The position numbers were made by a program, and so were the translations under genes. Positions 1 to 7,749 of a stretch of DNA of 26,784 nt are shown here, piece by piece. The stretch's first letter is position 1. Every line of letters starts with the position of its first letter. This DNA is from Pseudodesulfovibrio sp. GTDB taxonomy: Bacteria > Desulfobacterota > Desulfovibrionia > Desulfovibrionales > Desulfovibrionaceae. A model generated the notes under the pieces. That model searched no databases, was not told the origin of the DNA, and saw nothing but the letters and a program-made list of their open reading frames with translations. The stretch spans positions 1 to 26,784 of the forward strand of contig JAFLJW010000218.1 of the NCBI GenBank assembly GCA_022712815.1. Direction: 5' to 3'.

Positions 1-41
1 GTCCCCGGAGGGGCGGAGCGGAGCGACAGCAGCAAGCCTTG

Positions 42-897
42 TCAGTGTAAACTTTGGCCCGCGAAGAATACTTCAGCTGGCGTCTTTTTGTCCAGAGACG
101 AATGTCCTCGCTTTTCATTGTAGTACCGGAAATACCGGTCAAGGTTCGTAAAGAGCTCTAAACCATTGGCGTGTTCCTTCGGGTAAATCTCCTCGTATTT
201 CACTGTCCACCAGAGTCTTTCGATGAACACATTATCCAAGGCTCGTCCGCGACCATCCATACTGATAGCAATATCCTTGGCGAGCAAAACGTCTGTAAAA
301 TCATTGCTGGTAAACTGCGCTCCTTGATCGGTATTGAAGATTTCAGGCGTCCCGTGATCCAAAGCCTTATCCAGAGCCGAGACGCAAAACCAGCAATCCA
401 TTGAGTTGGACAGTTCCCAGGCCAAGACATAGCGGCTGTGCCAATCGATTACTGCGGTCAGGTACATGAATCCTCTGTTCATCGGGATGTATGTGATGTC
501 TGCACTCCAAACTTGGTTTACCCGATCAACTTCTGTATTTCGTAGTAAATACGGATAGATATGGTGGCCTTTTGCTGGGCGGCTAGTATGCGGACCTGGG
601 GTTATGGCTTGCAAGCCCATTTGCCGCATCAGTCGGGCCACCCGCTTGTGATTTACTGTATGCCCCGAGCCTCGCAGCCAATCCGTCATGCGAGGTGAAC
701 CATATTCAGGAAGCTGCATATATTTTTCATCAATCAAGCGCGTTAACGTCCGGTTTTCTTCCGACTCCGACTTCGCTTCGTAGTAAAAACCAGAACGAGA
801 TATGCCTGCCAATCTGCATTGTCGCCGGATGGAATAATCCGAGTGCGGCTTTACCCAAATCCGACGAGTTGCATGCGGCAGGCTTAGAACTTTTTTT
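42..897 (-). CDS. IS3-family transposase OrfB (DDE integrase)
   Basis: Catalytic part of an IS3-family transposase, which cuts and joins the element's ends. The rve-type core shows the expected acidic triad: Asp in WSADITYIP, Asp in FNTDQGAQF about 60 residues later, and Glu in NVFIERLWW about 35 residues after that; the C-terminal YNEKRGHSSL motif is also present. The first ATG is at 812, but the same frame is open upstream to the A7G run near 891-897 and encodes a normal N-terminal segment (LPHATRRIWVKPHSDYSIRR). This indicates synthesis as an OrfAB fusion by -1 frameshifting from the upstream gene, as is known for the family. The stop is TGA at 42-44. The reading frame looks intact, so the enzyme may be active. 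The family call is firm; the exact IS name is not recognised. Confidence 0.95.
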
Positions 898-1168
898 CAA
901 GCCATTTGATATCCATCTTCAACCGCCCGATTTCTTCATAAAGGGGTGCCGTTAGATTGTCTGCGGTCTTGGCCGATTCGTTGTTTTTGCCAGAAAACAC
1001 GTCCTGGGCTTGTGACAGCAACTGCTTTTTCCATTGCGACACCTGATTGGGATGGACCTGATATTGTTCCGCCAGTTCAGCTAAAGTCTTCACGCCTCGG
1101 ATAGCCTCCAAGGCAACCTTGGCCTTGAACTGATCTGTAAATCTCCTGCGTTTCTTGCCCATCTGCAT
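884..1168 (-). CDS. IS3-family transposase OrfA (HTH protein)
   Basis: A 94-residue HTH_Tnp_1 / IS3 OrfA protein that binds the element's terminal repeats. It shows the usual KKRRRFTDQFKAKVALEAI opening, a helix-turn-helix around residues 28-50 (TLAELAEQYQVHPNQVSQWK), and a C-terminal coiled segment ending WLEKKF. The last codons cross a run of seven A followed by G on the minus strand (897-890), a classical -1 slippery site that would join OrfA to OrfB. Start choice: an AGGAGG Shine-Dalgarno precedes two ATGs two codons apart (M-Q-M); the second, at 1162, has the better spacing. A truncated, nearly identical copy of the start of this gene lies in opposite orientation near 26054. Confidence 0.93.
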   Translation of the reverse strand: MQMGKKRRRFTDQFKAKVALEAIRGVKTLAELAEQYQVHPNQVSQWKKQLLSQAQDVFSGKNNESAKTADNLTAPLYEEIGRLKMDIKWLEKKF

Positions 1169-1239
1169 CCTCCTTTCGAGGTCATTTTAGGATGCAAATT
1201 CCACCTTAGCAAGTGGTCCGAATTTCGGGGTGAAGCGCA

Positions 1240-1370
1240 GTCCATCGTGGCAATGGCACTTATAAAGTCAACTGAAACGCGGAAATCCACGGATATCAAG
1301 AGTTCTCAGCCGGACAGCCATGGCCTCCACTAATAGTTACAATTGTTATTTAAGTAGGATAAAATTGTAT
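1240..1370. other. Intergenic stretch between the IS3 end and the HTH gene
   Basis: About 130 bases without a convincing coding region. Possible short frames lack Shine-Dalgarno signals. The half nearest the HTH gene is AT-rich. No clear terminator was found. Confidence 0.5.
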
Positions 1371-1580
1371 TTAACAGGCGCGTATTGCACGGTCCTTGGT
1401 TTTTTGAAAATTCCAATCGTCAATGGCTCTTGTATCACTCCTCCATACCCCCCCTTTCCGCTCTTGCCATGCAGGAAAACTACCTTGCCGAATCCAATTC
1501 AATACAGTGGGAGAGGAATACCCTCCCACATATGCGCATATTTCGTTCATTCCGTTTAATATATACTCAGATCGTTTCAC
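1371..1580 (-). CDS. Small helix-turn-helix (AlpA / HTH_17-like) DNA-binding protein
   Basis: A 69-residue protein that I read as a small winged-HTH regulator or excisionase-type protein. After a short leader it runs MNEICAYVGGYSSPTVLNWI, then a basic and aromatic stretch (GSFPAWQERKGGVW) and SDTRAIDDWN. That order, helix-turn-helix then a wing with an invariant-looking Trp and a final AIDDW helix, is typical of AlpA/HTH_17 proteins and of small phage regulators. The start is GTG at 1580 with AGGAAAG just upstream; an in-frame ATG at about 1550 would keep the whole DNA-binding part. It lies about 540 bases downstream of the fibre array and next to the IS3 end, so it could regulate the cluster or belong to a neighbouring module cut by the IS. 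The function is inferred from pattern only. Confidence 0.6.
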   Translation of the reverse strand: MKRSEYILNGMNEICAYVGGYSSPTVLNWIRQGSFPAWQERKGGVWRSDTRAIDDWNFQKTKDRAIRAC

Positions 1581-2123
1581 TTTTCTTTCCTCGCATTCGT
1601 CAAGAGGTTGACAATACCAACAAATATTCCTCGAATTTCAACAAAAATCCGACCTATCTACCAAGATAGTCATCTAATGCGTGCAAAAGAGCGCAAAGAG
1701 CTAGCACTCAGGCATCACTGTTAGTTTTACGTGTTGAAGAACAAACCCTATGCCGCCACGTGGGATGTCCAACTAATGGAATTATAATCTGAAGAATCAC
1801 AAACAGCTAAACTCAAAACGTGTATTCTATAATCAAACTCAATACACGCATTTGAACAGCATATACGTTGCAACAGAGACTCAAAATTATAGCCATACAC
1901 GACATTACCCAACCGCTTCCAGACCATATGCAAAAAATTATCCAAAAACCAAATACATCTAACACTAACTAAACTGCTCCATCATCCCCAAAAGCTGGAG
2001 TATCTATTTCACCTCGGTGATACAGTTCACCAAAGAGCATAAACTGACCACCGAGGCGTTAGGCAACGACATTTATTCTCCAAAGAAGAGCAATCTTAAT
2101 CTACACGCCGCTGCGTTCCACTT
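1581..2123. other. AT-rich stretch of about 540 bases without a convincing gene
   Basis: Clearly more AT-rich than the tail genes. A 65-codon minus-strand frame at 1748-1945 begins with TTG, has no ribosome-binding site and reads like no known protein. Three inverted repeats stand out: CTATCT/AGATAG at 1654-1669 (4-nt loop), CGTGTATT/AATACACG at 1819-1848 (14-nt loop) and a long two-part hairpin at 2012-2056. A possible minus-strand promoter for the HTH gene lies around 1605-1650 (TTGAAA and TATTGT about 19 bases apart), which is weak. A 22-codon minus-strand frame spanning the 2012-2056 hairpin is preceded by GGAG. Confidence 0.5.
2012..2056. repeat. Two-part hairpin, 8-bp outer and 5-bp inner stems
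   Basis: The outer arms CCTCGGTG (2012-2019) and CACCGAGG (2049-2056) are perfect complements. Inside them CAGTT (2023-2027) pairs with AACTG (2042-2046) around a 14-base loop. There is no T-run on either side, so this is not an ordinary intrinsic terminator. It lies just beyond the decayed chaperone remnant of cassette C. It could be an RNA structure, a protein-binding site or a remnant of a mobile end. Confidence 0.5.
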
Positions 2124-2163
2124 TTACCCTGGTTGTGGGTACCTCTCCGACCGGACGAGTCCA
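2104..2163 (-). pseudogene. Decayed remnant of a DUF4376-like fibre chaperone gene
   Basis: About 60 bases align by eye with codons 15-36 of the intact chaperone gene at 7078-7734. On the minus strand both read CAACCA(A/G)GGT, then a short divergent step, then AAGTGGAACGC(A/G)GCGGCGTG, giving VKVERSGV here against VEVERGGV in the intact gene. The remnant frame then hits TAG. Upstream, the segment carrying the normal start codon and Shine-Dalgarno is missing, so the mini-ORF runs straight into chaperone sequence: an internal deletion. The position directly after the cassette C fibre mirrors the position of the intact gene after the cassette B fibre. I therefore infer that cassette C once carried its own chaperone. 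Confidence 0.7.
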
Positions 2164-2201
2164 ACATGAAGGCTACCCTTGGATTCTTCGCATAGCTTCA
2201 T
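2124..2201 (-). CDS. Mini-ORF following the cassette C fibre (25 aa)
   Basis: It begins with ATG three bases after the fibre stop codon and encodes 25 residues starting MKLCEESKGSLHVGL. The first 12 codons correspond to those of the mini-ORF after the cassette B fibre (7750-7833), with three of five nucleotide differences in that stretch being synonymous. Its 3' part is formed from the deleted chaperone region, so this copy is probably a truncated or altered version. Translational coupling to the fibre stop is possible; a weak AAGGG lies 10 bases upstream. It could instead be conserved 3' untranslated sequence. No function can be assigned. Confidence 0.3.
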   Translation of the reverse strand: MKLCEESKGSLHVGLVRSERYPQPG

Positions 2202-2204
2202 AGC

Positions 2205-5200
2205 CTAAAACCCTTGAGGGTATTTGCTTGTGCGTTTCTTGATTGCGAGGCCGATCATGAGGTCGCCAGACCTATTCCAGCCGCCAGAACTGTTGGCAAT
2301 TTTAAAGCCTGTAGAAGTGAATTCTAAATTAAAAACTGCGTTATTGTCTTCCGCGTAGTTGTAGTTTGGATACAACAATTTACTCACAGGATTAAACGGA
2401 CTACGTGCAAAGTCTTGATTATTCCAAGCAAACACACCACTACTGTTCTTCAAAAATGGAATACTCCACGGCTCACCACCAAGATTGACGAAAGGTCCAT
2501 CTGCATTACCGTTGCCGATGTAGCTGAACGCCTTGAATATGTCGGAGTCAGTCCAGATATATGCGATGTACTCGTCACCGGGGTTACCTATCGCCGCGCT
2601 AAATACAATATCTGTAGAGGATGGCACACACCAACCTACGGAAGTGTCAGCTCCATCTGTCTCATTGAGTAGTAGGAACTTGTCATTGCCGAGAGCTGGA
2701 TGCCATGCAAACCAGTGATTGGCACTACTAATACACTTCCAAAGAATAAAGGTAGGCCTCTTCCCAAGACCGTGAGGAACGGTTGTGGTTGTTGCACCGA
2801 TAATGGCTGTTTGGATATCAAACCCTTGCTCAACGCCAGCCTTGAGGCAGAGGTCGAGGAAGTTGTTATTCAACTTATTGATTGAGTAACTATCACTTAG
2901 AGAATACCCAGTAGGCATAAACGTGGTAAGTCTGTTTATGTCTGGAGTCGAGGGGGCAGTGGCATTAGTAAAGAGAGTATTGCCAGCCCCGCGCAACGTA
3001 TCAACTAAGTTCCAACCGAATGCCTCAGAACGATTCTTCATGTTCACAAAGTCAGGACCACCTTCCATGAGCGGGAGGTCTACTATTGTACCAAACCCTT
3101 CGTAGAACTCAAGTTCGCCAACCATAGGTCTTGTACCACCTTGACCTGTTAGCTCTACCCACACAGACGTAAACGCTTGCGGATTAGGAACAACAAAGCC
3201 GTGGTCTGACGTATGATCTGCGTACGTACCAGTTGCGTATATCTCTACACCATTGACGTTCACACCATCGTTACTACCCATGAGCCGTACGTTTACGACA
3301 GTGGCACCACCGTCAATAAGACCGTCTGAGGCCCACCCTGACATGAATATCTTCGTTACAGTTTTTGCAGTTGGGAATGTCTTACCAAGGTAACACTGCA
3401 CCAACGGTGTGCTGTACGCTATGTCTGCCCATGAAGCTGGGTAACGTACACCGTCAAATGCAGCCTCATTACCACCGTATGGCGCGTTGTCCATGTTACC
3501 AACTATAGTACCAAGTGTACGGTCAATCATAGTTGACCCATCACCAGAACCAACCCTCGTCACCACATCTGCCACGGTCTTGGAGTTCATGATTGCAGGG
3601 TCAGGAAGATTTGTTGAGCAAAGGGCTTTATAGCCCGTAGGTGGTGTTGCGTCTGGATTATACGTCAGGGTACATGCGCCAGTTATGTAACACATGAAGT
3701 GCCACCGCTTACCGACAATAGACGCATTATACGCTACGCCTTGGTCTACACCGCCTTTCTCAAATCTAAGCTCCCCTGCATCCATATCCAACTTAATGTC
3801 TATGTCGTCAGCGTTGGTGTAAGATGCACCGTAAGCTGTAACAGTAGCGTTTATATTCTTGTCACCAGTAGGAGCATAGCCAAACACGTTACCGTTCGCC
3901 CCGCTGGAATGTAGGTACTCATCATCACAGATACCGCAGAACGTATTATTTTTGTTTGCAGCTACCGCCCATTCCATCCGAGCCGCCCACTTGCCGTTAA
4001 CAGGGATAGGAGTGGTCAACGCGGTTGCATTGTTTAATACATACGCTACAGTCCGATTTCCGTTTGAGTACGTCATGGAACCGCCAGAGTAGAACGCAGG
4101 TAGTAACCGGTCCCAAGTCGGTTGCGTGTCCGTCATGGTATCAACGGTCTGAGTGCCTGTAATGGTCGCGTCATTAGGAGACACCATCTGAGGAGCGGCC
4201 CAAACTTTGAACTCTGCAACATCAGTATAGTTAACGTGATTAGACGCAAGATGCTTGATACGGAAGTCAGTATATGCTGTTGAACCGGGAGTAATCACAT
4301 ACTCACGAGACACCTTATTGCCAAAAGTCTGCCCACTTTGAGCGTCTAAAACATCATAAGTTGCCCAGTTGTCATTAGTGGCCTGAAATTCCCAAGCCTT
4401 AACCCATGATGTATATGACGTTCCCGACATACCTGAAGAAGCAATAAGATACTTACCCGGAATGAAAACCGTGCCTACTTTGTACTGAGTATACACACCA
4501 TTCGCGTATGGATGAGAACCAAGCGCAATGGCGTGGGCTGTACTTTTACTACCGTCAAAGGCTTTCTCTATAGTCCATGAGACATATCCAGTTGTACCCG
4601 AAGGGGTGCCACTAACTAGTTTATTATCACCGTAGTCTTTAACAGTTTTTCCCTGCGCAAATTCTTCACCAAGCTTGAGCGCATTAGCGAAATTGTAGTA
4701 CCCACCACCATCGCCGTAGGTAATGTCTTCCACGGCGTAGACGAACAACTCGCCAATAGTGGTGTTCTGCGTATCGCCCTGATTAGAATTGACAGTCACA
4801 CGAATCTTTGAAGCAGAGTACCGTGCGCCGAGAGCGTAATCGCGCTTTGCGCCTACACCCCAAGCAACCACGTTAGTCTGTGTATCCACTGTCACCCACT
4901 CCCCATCCACATATAGTTCAGTCACCCATGTTTTTGGAGCGCGGGTTATGATACTGGAATACTGGTTGCCCACCATGCCATACTGTTCAATCTCGTGAGT
5001 AGCCCCGAAGTCTATCTCAACCCATACATTCGTGACATCACCAATTCCCGACTGCCACAAGGTTGTGTTGTCGGCGTACAGCCCATCATTAAGACGACTT
5101 GGCAAATATCCAGATTGCATAGACTTGGCTGTAGCGACTCCACTGGTCGCAATGTTGCCAAGGTCATGTATGCTAGTAGGCACTATAAATACTTTCAGTA

Positions 5201-5618
5201 CCCACAAGCCCGTCACGAGATCGGTGAACTCACCGAATATGCTTGGTTCAAGCGATTGCTCGACTACATGCAGCTCGGAGTAATATCCGTAATAGCTACC
5301 ACTCAATGCAGTCAGAACATTTTTCAACAAGTCACCGTAGGTAGCCCCAACAGTGCCTGTATAATCAGGCAGGGCTTTACCGTTCTTCCAGAGCTTTACG
5401 GTTGTGCCTGTCTTCTGAATGACAAGGTGGTGGTGTGCGCTCCCGTCGATCATGATCGCAACCGTGGCGGCAGTCGGCTTGAAGCACAAAGAGATGGTCG
5501 CATCTGTCGCTACAGTACCGGGGATTGTGTAGCTGCTCTCAATGAGCGCGGAATTCTCAATCTCATGCGGGAAGACTTTGGCAGCTCCCTGCCCTCGTAT
5601 TTCTTTAGGCGTCAACAT
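2205..5618 (-). CDS. Large tail fibre / receptor-binding protein, cassette C (1137 aa)
   Basis: A modular extracellular adhesin expected at the tail tip, binding host surface glycans or proteins. In order I see: a conserved N-terminal beta-sandwich (about 1-142, LamG/ConA-like, GSAHHHLVIQK and TVKLWKNGK); a discoidin-type F5/8C domain (about 150-297, VWVEIDFG); a second one (about 298-480) with YGDGGGYY, AFDG, NDNWATYD and RIKHLASNH; a SPRY/ConA-like part (about 490-680, ending in the phage-typical GYKALCSTNLPDP); a third discoidin-type domain (about 690-835, AAFDG, MGSNDG, ELEFYEG); and a C-terminal pair of phage fibre repeats (PHGLGKRPTFILWK, TSTGFKIANSSG) ending KYPQGF. The start is ATG at 5618, two bases after the adapter stop, with GGAGGC upstream. 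It is paralogous to the cassette B fibre. Its usual downstream chaperone is decayed here. Domain names come from sequence pattern only. Confidence 0.88.
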   Translation of the reverse strand: MLTPKEIRGQGAAKVFPHEIENSALIESSYTIPGTVATDATISLCFKPTAATVAIMIDGSAHHHLVIQKTGTTVKLWKNGKALPDYTGTVGATYGDLLKNVLTALSGSYYGYYSELHVVEQSLEPSIFGEFTDLVTGLWVLKVFIVPTSIHDLGNIATSGVATAKSMQSGYLPSRLNDGLYADNTTLWQSGIGDVTNVWVEIDFGATHEIEQYGMVGNQYSSIITRAPKTWVTELYVDGEWVTVDTQTNVVAWGVGAKRDYALGARYSASKIRVTVNSNQGDTQNTTIGELFVYAVEDITYGDGGGYYNFANALKLGEEFAQGKTVKDYGDNKLVSGTPSGTTGYVSWTIEKAFDGSKSTAHAIALGSHPYANGVYTQYKVGTVFIPGKYLIASSGMSGTSYTSWVKAWEFQATNDNWATYDVLDAQSGQTFGNKVSREYVITPGSTAYTDFRIKHLASNHVNYTDVAEFKVWAAPQMVSPNDATITGTQTVDTMTDTQPTWDRLLPAFYSGGSMTYSNGNRTVAYVLNNATALTTPIPVNGKWAARMEWAVAANKNNTFCGICDDEYLHSSGANGNVFGYAPTGDKNINATVTAYGASYTNADDIDIKLDMDAGELRFEKGGVDQGVAYNASIVGKRWHFMCYITGACTLTYNPDATPPTGYKALCSTNLPDPAIMNSKTVADVVTRVGSGDGSTMIDRTLGTIVGNMDNAPYGGNEAAFDGVRYPASWADIAYSTPLVQCYLGKTFPTAKTVTKIFMSGWASDGLIDGGATVVNVRLMGSNDGVNVNGVEIYATGTYADHTSDHGFVVPNPQAFTSVWVELTGQGGTRPMVGELEFYEGFGTIVDLPLMEGGPDFVNMKNRSEAFGWNLVDTLRGAGNTLFTNATAPSTPDINRLTTFMPTGYSLSDSYSINKLNNNFLDLCLKAGVEQGFDIQTAIIGATTTTVPHGLGKRPTFILWKCISSANHWFAWHPALGNDKFLLLNETDGADTSVGWCVPSSTDIVFSAAIGNPGDEYIAYIWTDSDIFKAFSYIGNGNADGPFVNLGGEPWSIPFLKNSSGVFAWNNQDFARSPFNPVSKLLYPNYNYAEDNNAVFNLEFTSTGFKIANSSGGWNRSGDLMIGLAIKKRTSKYPQGF

Positions 5619-5620
5619 GA

Positions 5621-6409
5621 CTACGCCTCCATATTCTGCAAACTAATGATGGACTTGCGCGAGTTGTATTGCTCGACCACGATACGAACCTCACCCGCTG
5701 TGGAGTCCGGAGTTAGCAAATCCCCATCCGTTTTGTAGCTTGCAGCCAACGACAGGACAGAATCCATAGGGTAGACATGAAACACGTATGTCCCATCATA
5801 CGGCAAAGTTACTTCGCTAAACTGGCTTGCATTCGACAATGTCCAAACAATATGATTACGGTTGACGGTTAAGCCGGACAAATCAGTACCGGTGTGCGAT
5901 TGCGCATCGTCGCCGTACACGGCCTGAAGAAGATCAGGCATGTCTGCTTTGAGAATATTCGGATTGACTGGTTCGAACTGCAACGAGGGACCGGCGCGAA
6001 ATATCTCTTCCCAATTGTCTCCACTACGCTGCAGGACGATTCGATCACGAGTGTCGGAGAGGGTCAGATCGCTTGCATCATTCAGAAGCACCTGCCCCCA
6101 ACCGCCCATGCCATGCTTGATTGTAACGGCCCGACTCTTGTCGGCGCAGGACAACATTACCATGCGCCCTTCCGGATGTTCTGTTACAGCGATACGTTCA
6201 AGATCATCGGCGCTGTCATTATTCTCGGTATCTACAACATGCGTTGCAGAAATCGGAGTGATTGCCCCGGAGGCAATTGTCAACTCGGTAGCCGCACAAC
6301 CGCCGGGCAACTCCGAAATGGAGTCCAGGATATTGGAAAAAAACTGATTTTTGAGTTCGCTTTCAGTTCGGGCCTGATCAAGATAATCAATAGTTGGAAG
6401 CTGGGTCAT
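5621..6409 (-). CDS. Fibre adapter protein, cassette C (262 aa)
   Basis: Third paralogue of the adapter that opens each receptor-binding cassette. The N-terminal half (to about residue 150) matches the other two: MTQLPTIDYLDQARTESELK, then NHPEGR-like, VMLSCADKSRAVTIKHG, LSDTRDRI and a WEEIFRAGPS motif. The C-terminal 100 residues differ and read like a small beta-rich binding or capping domain. I infer that the common half docks to the tail tip while the variable half receives the fibre encoded next. I chose the ATG at 6409 because AAGAAGG lies just upstream and all three paralogues then start MTQLP; an in-frame start 13 codons earlier lacks a good ribosome site. A GCGGC/GCCGC hairpin (6433-6446) lies in the leader. 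This copy is more diverged than the other two. Confidence 0.8.
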   Translation of the reverse strand: MTQLPTIDYLDQARTESELKNQFFSNILDSISELPGGCAATELTIASGAITPISATHVVDTENNDSADDLERIAVTEHPEGRMVMLSCADKSRAVTIKHGMGGWGQVLLNDASDLTLSDTRDRIVLQRSGDNWEEIFRAGPSLQFEPVNPNILKADMPDLLQAVYGDDAQSHTGTDLSGLTVNRNHIVWTLSNASQFSEVTLPYDGTYVFHVYPMDSVLSLAASYKTDGDLLTPDSTAGEVRIVVEQYNSRKSIISLQNMEA

Positions 6410-6490
6410 TTTTACCTTCTTATCGTTTGAAAGCGGCATTAGCCGCATCTTTATGTATGTTAGATCGCTATTTTTCTTTCCTCCCGGCTT

Positions 6491-6811
6491 TTACCGAGAC
6501 AATTCAAGCTCCTCGAAGTAATCTTCGACTTCGTTCAAGCCAGCCGATTCACTACGCAATTCTGCATAGCTGTCGGCACGAAAAGCATCTTCATCCAGAA
6601 TCTTTTCGTTCTGAGACATGCAGAAACTGGTAGATGGACAGCCCGGAACACCATCAACCTCTTCCAAAAGTGGAGCTGACATCTCGTCCAAATAGTCCGA
6701 AACCTCTCCAATATATTCAGAACTTTCTTCCTGAGCATCCACAGCTAATTCGCATGGTTGCTCCTGATCAATGGAAGAAGAATCATCCCATTCGTCACAC
6801 AAATCACTCAT
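6491..6811 (-). CDS. Hyper-acidic small protein of unknown function (106 aa)
   Basis: I do not recognise a family. The protein has 32 Asp/Glu and only 4 Lys/Arg in 106 residues, giving a net charge near -28, with four Cys and no membrane segment. Most of it could form short acidic helices (SEYIGEVSDYLDEM, NEVEDYFEELEL). The start ATG at 6811 has a good Shine-Dalgarno (AAGGAGA, 7-base spacing), which supports real translation. A shorter overlapping frame within the same span has no such signal. It sits between the chaperone gene of cassette B and the adapter of cassette C. Possible roles are a nucleic-acid mimic, a charge-based chaperone or an accessory factor of fibre assembly; none is shown by the sequence. 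Confidence 0.65.
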   Translation of the reverse strand: MSDLCDEWDDSSSIDQEQPCELAVDAQEESSEYIGEVSDYLDEMSAPLLEEVDGVPGCPSTSFCMSQNEKILDEDAFRADSYAELRSESAGLNEVEDYFEELELSR

Positions 6812-7077
6812 GTCTGGCTCTCCTTATCCGCGTTCTGGGAAACGACTTTTAAAAGAGGGGTTAATTATCTTTGAAACGGAGGCGTGGTAGATACTCCGAA
6901 GGTTCATAAGTATGAACCGACACTATCGGGCACTTGCCGCAAACGGCTCTGGTCACACTTCACAGGACAAAACATTCCTGTCCCAGCTGGAGTCCAGCCT
7001 GGCTTATATCCAACTATTACCTGTAAAATCGGTAGGTTATAGGTGTAATTTATTGAAGGCGCTTTATGAAGCCGAGA
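6812..7077. other. Intergenic region with palindrome and hairpin
   Basis: About 265 bases between the chaperone stop and the acidic gene. A plus-strand frame at 6912-7112 starts inside the palindrome, lacks a well-placed ribosome site and overlaps the chaperone gene, so I do not call it. The region contains the dyad at 6901-6918 and the inverted repeat ACAGGA/TCCTGT at 6962-6981 (8-nt loop). This is the longest gap inside the fibre array and a natural place for an internal promoter or operator for cassette C. Confidence 0.5.
6901..6918. promoter_or_regulatory. Palindrome, possible operator or recombination core
   Basis: GGTTCATA and TATGAACC are perfect 8-bp complements separated by two bases, giving an 18-bp dyad. 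No T-run follows on either strand, so a terminator is unlikely. The size and symmetry suit a dimeric DNA-binding protein. Its position upstream of the acidic gene and cassette C fits an operator. No second copy was noticed in the window. Confidence 0.4.
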
Positions 7078-7734
7078 CTACGACCACAAAGAGTCAAGTT
7101 CTGACTCGATAAAATCCTGATAGTCCTGATAGGTATCGATTGCAGGTACAAGCTCTTCTGACTTGCGACGCTGCTCGGCAAAACAGGCACGGATATGAGC
7201 GCGTATAGCTGTAATGATTACACCATACTTGACGGCATCCATGGATACCCAGATAGTCTCACCAGACTCTGCATCCTGCGCCAGCCAATCGTTTTCGAGA
7301 TGATCGGCATCGGCTTCGAAAGACGCCTGGACACTAACCAGAGAGGTACGCCCTTTCTGGTTAGTGGCGAACCGAATACCGTCAACAACAACTCCGCCCT
7401 CTTCAACAATTTTGCGCTTGCCATCAATCTTTGCGATCAACTCGGCCTTGGCCTCTTCAGCATTGAACTCGACCGCCAAAGGGCGCCGAATTTTCATGCC
7501 GGCTTCTTCTACAATTTCCCAATCCTGAGCTTCATGGAACTTTGCAGGACCGTATTCCTGCCAGGGCATAATTCCCAAAGTTTCACGTTCACTCTCGGAA
7601 AGCTTGTTGACAGCGATGGCGCACGTCACGCCGCCGCGTTCCACTTCGACCTTGGTTGCGGGCAGTCCGCCGACCACGGTACGATTCCAGGGGGCAACCC
7701 ACCAGCCAGACGATTTCAGCATGAGATTTTCCAT
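7078..7734 (-). CDS. Tail fibre assembly chaperone-like protein, DUF4376-type (218 aa)
   Basis: Probably assists folding or attachment of the fibre encoded immediately upstream. The N-terminal half is unremarkable. The segment around residues 100-190 (DGIRFATNQKGRTSLVSVQA, then WVSMDAVKYGVIITAIRAHI) follows the DUF4376 pattern found in phage tail fibre assembly and accessory proteins: a short beta strand with 'G..F..N..gr..l', then a helix, then 'v....a...'. A strong ribosome site (AAGGAG, 7-base spacing) precedes the ATG at 7734, so the gene is translated independently of the mini-ORF before it. A degraded piece of the same gene lies after the cassette C fibre (2104-2163). The family assignment is by pattern; the chaperone role is inferred from family context and position. 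Confidence 0.7.
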   Translation of the reverse strand: MENLMLKSSGWWVAPWNRTVVGGLPATKVEVERGGVTCAIAVNKLSESERETLGIMPWQEYGPAKFHEAQDWEIVEEAGMKIRRPLAVEFNAEEAKAELIAKIDGKRKIVEEGGVVVDGIRFATNQKGRTSLVSVQASFEADADHLENDWLAQDAESGETIWVSMDAVKYGVIITAIRAHIRACFAEQRRKSEELVPAIDTYQDYQDFIESELDSLWS

Positions 7735-7749
7735 AGTATTACTCCTTCT

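Larger units (their letters stand above)
1..1239 (-). mobile_element. IS3-family insertion sequence, nearly complete
   Basis: The element's upstream (orfA-side) end is set at 1239. From there the minus strand, starting TGCGCTTCACCCCGAAATTC, matches the second copy beginning at 25983, and the similarity stops exactly there on both sides. The element holds orfA and orfB in the standard overlapping order. The downstream end is not seen: no inverted match to TGCGCTTCACC occurs after the orfB stop, and the window begins within 41 bases of it, so the terminal repeat is probably just outside. Target duplications cannot be checked. Confidence 0.85.

Noticed and set aside
1700..1730. CIRCE-like heat-shock operator (TAGCACTC)
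   Set aside because: Only one half-site is present; the inverted partner GAGTGCTAA is missing at the right spacing.
1748..1945. 65-codon minus-strand frame
   Set aside because: TTG start, no Shine-Dalgarno, AT-rich composition and no recognisable motif; probably chance.
2205..2560. C-terminal region of the fibres as variable region of a diversity-generating retroelement
   Set aside because: Two fibres share a conserved end and an Asn-rich variable stretch, but no reverse transcriptase gene, no template repeat and no accessory Avd gene were found in the window; the differences are spread over all codon positions rather than being confined to A positions.
4995..5738. 247-codon plus-strand frame across the fibre/adapter junction
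   Set aside because: It overlaps two well-supported minus-strand genes and has no protein-like motifs.
6912..7112. 66-codon plus-strand frame
   Set aside because: It starts inside a palindrome, overlaps the end of the chaperone gene on the other strand and lacks a well-placed ribosome site.
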